Shown one piece after another: positions 7,636 to 11,346 of a DNA stretch of 11,346 nt. How positions within the stretch are numbered: the first letter of the stretch is position 1; the number at the start of each line of letters is the position of its first letter. The notes below the pieces were generated by a model. That model was not told where the DNA came from. It did not search any database and saw only the letters and a program-made list of their open reading frames with translations. Origin of the DNA: Lentisphaeria bacterium (GTDB taxonomy: Bacteria; Verrucomicrobiota; Lentisphaeria; Victivallales; GWF2-50-93); contig JAGVIF010000486.1 in the NCBI GenBank assembly GCA_020056205.1, positions 1-11,346 of the forward strand. Direction: 5' to 3'. Position numbers and translations under genes: made by a program.

Positions 7636-8202
7636 TTAGAGCTTTACGTCATCAGACCCGAAATCATCCCCTTTGAGGTCTATGAAAAGCCAGCCGGTTA
7701 CGAAATCGGCTATTTCAACAGGATGAAGTTCAAAATCAAGTTCGACAAGGCCGACGCCGCCTTCAACTCCGATTGACCAGAAATCCCTTTTGCCCTCGTA
7801 GAAATTATATATGCTTTCACCCGGGGTCGGAACTCCGGTCGCGTAATAGTAGTAATCTTTCACAGTGCCGGACGCCTCTTCGAGTTGTTTGCTTTCAGCG
7901 GACATCATTACAAAACTCGCGTCCCAGCCGGATTCCAGACCGGCGCCGTATTGTCTGTTTATTTGCTTTATGGCTTTTGCCTCAACGCCTGTGCCGGCGC
8001 CAAACGCAAAATCTCTCGTAACAAAAACCTTCATTCTCGCCGTGGGGCCAAACCCCAGCGATATTGAGAAAATATCGCACATATCCATAATTCGATGCGG
8101 GATGTAGAAGACAACACCATGATACACCGAATCAGTTGCCTGTGATGAAAAGCCTGCGGTCATGACGAATGCCGCAACAATCAACGCGCCGATTTTTTTC
8201 AT
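7636..8202 (-). CDS. exported protein of unknown function
   Basis: The 188-residue product begins with a classical Sec signal peptide: MKK, a hydrophobic core (IGALIVAAFVMTAGF) and a likely signal peptidase I site after SSQA at residue 22. There is no lipobox cysteine, so the mature ~166 residues should be periplasmic or attached to the outer membrane. The mature part starts with VVFYIPHRIMDMCDIFSISL. It has glycine- and aromatic-rich beta-like segments (FAFGAGTGVEAK, a YYYYATGVPTPG loop, IGVEGGVGLVELDFELHP) and ends ADFVTGWLFIDLKGDD. The pattern recalls small uncharacterised envelope proteins of PVC-type bacteria, but I do not recognise a named family. Start: ATG with GGGAG (8210-8214 on the plus strand) seven bases upstream. 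It is monocistronic, with its own AT-rich upstream region and the shared terminator downstream. Confidence 0.8.
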   Translation of the reverse strand: MKKIGALIVAAFVMTAGFSSQATDSVYHGVVFYIPHRIMDMCDIFSISLGFGPTARMKVFVTRDFAFGAGTGVEAKAIKQINRQYGAGLESGWDASFVMMSAESKQLEEASGTVKDYYYYATGVPTPGESIYNFYEGKRDFWSIGVEGGVGLVELDFELHPVEIADFVTGWLFIDLKGDDFGSDDVKL

Positions 8203-8337
8203 AATCTTTCTCCCTTATATTTTTTTCAAAAAAACATTTTAATCCCCTAACGCTACTATCATTTGTAAAAAAATCAAATAAAAACTTGAGATAAAATCAT
8301 TTTTTTTATTTTTTTGTGTTTTAGGACAGACACGACT

Positions 8338-8365
8338 TTGAAAAAACATATATTCGGACTATCTT
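8338..8365 (+). promoter_or_regulatory. sigma-70-type promoter of the tRNA gene
   Basis: TTGAAA (8338-8343), a 16-base spacer and TATCTT (8360-8365) precede tRNA-Pro by 17 bases. An A-rich stretch lies at the -35 side and a C/G-rich discriminator follows the -10, as is usual for stable-RNA promoters. The rest of 8203-8337 is AT-rich and non-coding, and must also hold the promoter of the divergent exported-protein gene, which I could not place. Confidence 0.5.
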
Positions 8366-8382
8366 ACGCGCTTCCTCTGCGT

Positions 8383-8460
8383 CGGGATGTAGCGCAGTCT
8401 GGTTAGCGCGTTAGACTGGGGGTCTAAAGGTCGCGAGTTCGAATCTCGCCATCCCGACCA
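8383..8460 (+). tRNA. tRNA-Pro (anticodon GGG)
   Basis: The 78 bases fold as a complete cloverleaf. The acceptor stem is CGGGATG (8383-8389) with CATCCCG (8450-8456). The D stem is GCGC/GCGC. The anticodon stem is TTAGA/TCTAA with loop CTGGGGG, giving anticodon GGG at 8418-8420. The T arm is GCGAG-TTCGAAT-CTCGC, the discriminator is A8457 and CCA is encoded at 8458-8460. The C1-G72 pair is characteristic of bacterial tRNA-Pro. It reads proline codons CCC and CCU. Its 3' end borders the AT-rich restriction-modification block, a common place for island integration. Confidence 0.97.
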
Positions 8461-8547
8461 ATTTTAGTATAAATTCAGTTGCGGCGTAAGCTACTCTAAG
8501 TCATCCGTCGCTTCGCTGGTTACGATAGACCGCATACCGCTGATTTT
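8461..8547. other. junction between tRNA-Pro and the restriction-modification block
   Basis: This is an 87-base non-coding stretch. It contains no copy of the tRNA 3' end, no integrase fragment and no strong terminator hairpin. The composition is mixed, with a GC-rich centre (about 8500-8540) unlike the AT-rich genes that follow. Confidence 0.4.
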
Positions 8548-9588
8548 TTAACTTACCCAGACAGAAATTGAATCGTGAATTTGTCGCGACCAGACAGCTT
8601 CATCATCCAGCGAGAAGTTTTTCTGAATGATAGAATCAAGGTAGGATTTCAAAAATTTCGAGTTGCTAAAACTTTTATCCTTTGCAATGGTAATGAATGA
8701 AACAAACTGACTTAAATTCATCGGGACAATTCTTGTTTTTCCGCCATATGCTTTTGTATTCATTCGGTTCAGATTGAAAAAGTGTGCCAATGCGCCTTCA
8801 CTAATTTTCGGCGCGACAAACAAACAGTAAACAGGGACATCGGAATTATGTTGAACCCTGCCAAAATGACGAGCGACAGGCTCGCCTTCCATCTCATACT
8901 GTTTATTTCCGCTTGACATAGTCACTTCAACAATCATTTTAAATCCGTCATACTCTGCTTCAATATCGGGTAAGTTTCCAAGAGCCGTATTCAAAGGCAT
9001 TCCATCTAAATCCAATCGGAAATTTCCAGTGATTTGTTTTGCATAATTTATCATCACCGTTGCGCGCCAGATGTTCCATTCCAAATAAAGCGGAGGGTCA
9101 GGAATTTCTTTCTTCTGAATTTTCCCGAACACTTCGATTATGTCATCAAACTCCTTATAATTTTTCAATTCAACTTCCGCTTGCTGAATTACCTCCGAAA
9201 TCATTTTAATTTCTGTTGTCTCTAATAAATCTTTCAGCGTTTCAACATTTGCTTTCGCATCAAATTTGACAGACAATTTTAAAAGTTGTTTTTCAAGATA
9301 TTTTCTATCGTCAGTCAGCAACAATAATGACGAAAGATTGAAAAGATATTTTTTGAAACCAGTTTCCGTCTTAAATACTTTAGTTTTCCGTTCAACATTT
9401 TTTAAAACATAATCCACTTCTGCAACACGGGACGGAGCAACAATCATTCTGAAAGTTTTCTTTTCAAACGAAATTAGCTGCGTTGCTCTCAAATAGCGAA
9501 TGAAAGCGTCGGCATAATCAATGAGATATTTATTATGGCGTTCCCCTTCGGGTCGGGCTTTTCGCTGCAATCTTTTTTCCCAACGCAC
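8548..9588 (-). pseudogene. AlwI/N.BstNBI-family endonuclease, catalytic half only
   Basis: The longest frame is 346 codons from a GTG at 9588. Homology-like sequence begins near residue 19 (NKYLIDYADAFIRYLRATQL); the first ~18 codons are translated from the direct-repeat DNA and have no good ribosome binding site. Residues ~160-240 form a PD-(D/E)XK nuclease with E170 (YLEWNIW), D208 (LPDIEAEYDG), E221 in IVEVT and E234 in EMEGEPVARH. The spacings of 38, 13 and 13 equal those of the catalytic acids of N.BstNBI as I recall them (E418, D456, E469, E482). The distance from D208 to the end is also similar. By this alignment about 250 N-terminal residues, the site-recognition half, are absent. 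The family cuts at a fixed distance from an asymmetric site. The remnant may be dead, or expressed as a bare cleavage domain. It is the last gene of the minus-strand cluster. A GTG-started CDS is the alternative reading. Confidence 0.72.
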
Positions 9589-9624
9589 GATGCCAACGCT
9601 GAAAAAAGGATTTCCGCTACAATC
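9556..9624. repeat. pair of imperfect direct repeats in the restriction-modification cluster
   Basis: On the minus strand GATTGTAGCGGAAATCC (9608-9624) and GATTGCAGCGAAAAGCC (9556-9572) match at 13 of 17 positions with a 52-base period. Between them are T6 and A6 runs and two copies of GCGTTGG. The block extends toward GACCCGAAGGGGAACGCC (about 9538-9556). Such sequence reminds me of dispersed intergenic repeats seen in Bacteroidota genomes; that is recollection, not a search. It fills the gap between the 87-residue ORF and the AlwI-like homology and supplies the latter's apparent first codons. Confidence 0.55.
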
Positions 9625-9635
9625 CCTAACGCAAC

Positions 9636-9899
9636 CTACTTCACCAAATAAATCTTTGTGATTGAATTTTTACTTTGGTCAAAATGAATTTCAAATGCTT
9701 CTCTTTCATTAACTACTTTGCGAGAAGTTTCAAACACCAAATCATTCGGATGCTCCTTTGCTCTTTCATCCTCTATTTGAGTATACAACAAAGAGTGTTT
9801 CACTTTTTGAATTCCATTTTCAAATTTCTTCTTAAAAGAAAGTTCTATTTTCTTGAAATATTTTTGAGGATAAAATGATATGTCGTAATGCTGTGCCAT
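9636..9899 (-). CDS. 87-residue protein of unknown function, coupled to the endonuclease gene
   Basis: The ATG (9897-9899) shares its A with the TAA of the upstream endonuclease gene (TAATG), so the ORF is probably translated by coupling and belongs to the restriction-modification operon. The product is soluble and highly charged. It has a basic, aromatic N-terminal part (MAQHYDISFYPQKYFKKIEL) with lysine-rich helix-like sequence, an acidic middle, and a C-terminal beta-like end (AFEIHFDQSKNSITKIYLVK). I do not recognise a family. There is no helix-turn-helix as in controller (C) proteins, and no signal peptide or membrane segment. A small accessory or inhibitor subunit is possible, but that is inferred from position only. 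Confidence 0.65.
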   Translation of the reverse strand: MAQHYDISFYPQKYFKKIELSFKKKFENGIQKVKHSLLYTQIEDERAKEHPNDLVFETSRKVVNEREAFEIHFDQSKNSITKIYLVK

Positions 9900-10627
9900 T
9901 AGAATTGGAATATTTTACTTTCAAGTTTATTTGCTTTTGATGCGTTATCGTAAAGTTCAATCATCTCATCATAATTCGCAAATTTGAATTTATCAGAATT
10001 GCTTTGATACGGTTCAAGATGAATTTGTTTTTCAAACTTGCTTCTATGTTCTTCGGGTGCAATAATGTAAAATTCCGTTCTAAAATTTAATAATTGCAAA
10101 CTTCTATTAAATGCGCCAGTTAATGTTCCGACACCATCTACAACTTCAAATACTTTTTGAGGAAATTGGAAACCATTTTTATTAAACCAAATAACATCAA
10201 TTCTTTTTGTCTCTGCAACAATATCATCATAAGTAAAACTTGGAATATTTTTCACTGTTGTCAAATCAAATAATTTGATGTGGTCTTTAAAAGTGGCTGA
10301 AGGGTCAGCAGTGTATGTGTTATAGTTTTTGAAATTTCCCAACTCCAAACAAATGCCTTCAACGAATGAGTGCATTCTTAATGTATCAGATTTTTTTGGC
10401 GCTTTTTCTTCTGAATAATCTTTAAGAGCAAAAATTGCTAATCCGATTTTCTTAAAGTTTTTATTTTCTCTTATTTCTCTATAAAGAACGCCGCGAATAC
10501 CAGCTTCCCAATCTCCTGATTGTTTAGCCGTAGGATAATATTTTTCAATGTTGTCGTAGATAGTTTTCCAGCTGGCTGCTCCACCATTGTCTTCCAGAAT
10601 TTTTTTTATTGCTTCAACTTTTGTCAT
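9899..10627 (-). CDS. restriction endonuclease-like protein, HARE-type winged helix plus PD-(D/E)XK domain
   Basis: Residues 1-70 fit the HARE-HTH winged-helix pattern found in some restriction enzymes and chromatin factors: VEAIKKILEDNGG, then a WKTIYDNIEKYYP helix, GIRGVLYREI (43-52) and a closing IGLAIFALKDY strand. A linker (70-83) leads to a nuclease-like domain. E90 lies in a helix (SFVEGICLEL), D144 in KRIDVIWFNKNG and E161 in VFEVVDGVGTLTGAFNRSLQLL. This is the strand order of PD-(D/E)XK enzymes. Related proteins I recall have E-x-E in the last motif; here the second acid is Val163 with Asp164 next, so activity is uncertain. The ATG overlaps the methyltransferase TAA (TAATG), which supports a role as its partner nuclease. 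The gene is AT-rich like the rest of the block. Length, 242 residues, is full for a small type II enzyme. Confidence 0.7.
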   Translation of the reverse strand: MTKVEAIKKILEDNGGAASWKTIYDNIEKYYPTAKQSGDWEAGIRGVLYREIRENKNFKKIGLAIFALKDYSEEKAPKKSDTLRMHSFVEGICLELGNFKNYNTYTADPSATFKDHIKLFDLTTVKNIPSFTYDDIVAETKRIDVIWFNKNGFQFPQKVFEVVDGVGTLTGAFNRSLQLLNFRTEFYIIAPEEHRSKFEKQIHLEPYQSNSDKFKFANYDEMIELYDNASKANKLESKIFQF

Positions 10628-11265
10628 TATGCTACATCTTTTTCAGCGCTTCCTTTAAGCATTAATTCAAAAATTTCTGTGGGTTTTTGTGTTGGGTATT
10701 GTGAGGCAACCACTCTTTTTATTTTCCACACATCAGGAATACTTTTAGAGTTCAAATGTCTTTTTCCTTTGCTTGCAAATAAAATAAATTCGTGCCTTCT
10801 TCTGAAATAATGACCTAATCCGATATTTGCTTTGTCCCAACACAAAACATTTTTAATCTCAAACACGTCGCGGGCAATTGGGGCAAGTGAAAGTAAAGAA
10901 TAAGAATCAAACATAATATAAATGTGGCGGTCGTTTCGCAAAACACGATAACATTGCTGTAAAAATACTCTGTAGTTTCCTTCAGTATCATGAAATTCTT
11001 CAAACCATTTTGCGTCATCTTTTCCCGTATCTGCATATTTGCCAATAATTTTTCCACGACCAAGTTTTAATCTTTGGTTCATTCCTGAATATGCAGGGTC
11101 GGTAATAATAATATCAACGCTATAAGCCGGCAAACTCTTTAAAAAACTAATTGCATCGTCTTGAAACAAAGAAATCCTTTGATCTTGACTTTCATAAGCA
11201 GGTTGCTGGTCGATCTGAATTTTATGCCCATTCAAAACCTGATCTGATATGCGAGCCAATTGCAA
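10627..11265 (-). pseudogene. DNA methyltransferase (N6_N4_Mtase type) lacking the SAM-binding end
   Basis: This is a site-specific DNA amino-methyltransferase of the beta arrangement (catalytic motif first, SAM motif last). Visible parts are FLKSLPAYSVDIIITDPAY with motif IV DPAY at 56-59 (usual form DPPY), CWDKANIGLGHYF (142-154), HEFILFASKGKR (158-169), the DVWKIKR region (178-184) and YPTQKPTEIFELMLKGS (190-206). In complete enzymes this is followed by motif I, DPFxGSG or similar; here the frame stops after EKDVA, with TAA joined to the next ATG (TAATG). About 60 residues that normally bind S-adenosylmethionine are missing, so the 212-residue product is probably inactive unless another subunit supplies them. 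No ATG exists upstream of motif IV; the in-frame TGA at 11269-11271 leaves only TTG starts (11265, 11259, 11232), none with a clear SD. The 5' end therefore may also be damaged. A split or minimal enzyme is the alternative. Confidence 0.68.
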
Positions 11266-11346
11266 AACTCAAAACCGATGCCGATGAAGGAGATTATGAA
11301 ATTCAGACAAGCCGCAAAACCAGAGGCATACCCAAGGCGGTATGTC
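11223..11346 (+). other. possible 3'-open reading frame at the window end
   Basis: On the plus strand one frame stays open from 11151 to the window end. Its last ~35 codons read like protein (for example KPDLICEPIAKLKTDADEGD, then YEIQTSRKTRGIPKAVC), with higher GC than the restriction-modification block. The first part overlaps the methyltransferase 5' end on the other strand, so only bases beyond about 11230 could be genuine. No start codon with a ribosome binding site is seen, and it may be a gene interrupted by the block. The product is unrecognised. Confidence 0.2.

Noticed and set aside
8203..8337. Riboswitch or promoter for the exported-protein gene
   Set aside because: The stretch is AT-rich with poly-T and poly-A runs but has no conserved riboswitch core and no -35/-10 pair that I could place with confidence.
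8548..11265. Missing recognition half of the AlwI-like enzyme encoded elsewhere in the cluster
   Set aside because: The 87-residue ORF and the HARE nuclease do not resemble the AlwI/N.BstNBI N-terminal region, and no other frame of adequate length is present.
8461..11346. Duplicate of the tRNA-Pro 3' end as a right attachment site
   Set aside because: I found no second copy of the T-arm/acceptor sequence in the rest of the window.
1..11346. CRISPR array, insertion sequence or phage genes
   Set aside because: No regularly spaced repeats, transposase, integrase or phage structural motifs were visible; the only repeats are the short pair at 9556-9624.

Overview
The window looks like chromosomal DNA from a Gram-negative (diderm) bacterium, probably of a poorly cultured lineage. 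The evidence is a type II secretion/type IV pilus-type secretin and ATPase pair, a GT-C membrane glycosyltransferase, and a small exported protein with a clean Sec signal peptide. Base composition is mosaic. The secretin, ATPase, trpB and glycosyltransferase region has moderate GC. The prephenate dehydratase block (about 4840-5840) and the restriction-modification block (about 8540-11220) are visibly more AT-rich, which suggests separate acquisition. I cannot name the phylum with confidence; the layout would fit PVC, Omnitrophota or Elusimicrobiota-type genomes.

Layout, left to right. (1) 1-3031 (+): the 3' part of a gspD-type secretin overlaps a complete gspE-type ATPase. No gspF or pseudopilin gene follows; a weak terminator-like hairpin does. 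(2) 3205-4491 (-): a complete trpB with no trpA beside it. (3) 4492-4982: a 491-base gap holding the start of a broken MNT-type nucleotidyltransferase and, after a composition change, the degraded end of an unidentified reading frame. (4) 4983-5837 (+): a prephenate dehydratase (pheA) with a C-terminal ACT domain. (5) 5908-7569 (+): a multi-pass GT-C glycosyltransferase. It is separated by a strong bidirectional terminator from (6) 7636-8202 (-), a secreted protein of unknown function. (7) 8383-8460 (+): tRNA-Pro(GGG) with encoded CCA and a recognisable promoter.

(8) Directly behind the tRNA lies a minus-strand restriction-modification cluster at 11265-8548. It holds a beta-class DNA methyltransferase that stops just before its SAM-binding motif, a HARE-type winged-helix/PD-(D/E)XK endonuclease, an 87-residue unknown ORF, a pair of short direct repeats, and the catalytic half of an AlwI/N.BstNBI-family endonuclease. 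The first three genes are joined by TAATG stop/start overlaps, so they read as one translationally coupled operon. The AlwI-like gene keeps all four catalytic acids at the spacing of N.BstNBI but has no N-terminal recognition half. The block may be a decaying island next to a tRNA, or an atypical multi-nuclease cassette. It is the most interesting part of the window.

The last ~100 bases show another composition change and an open plus-strand frame that runs off the end.
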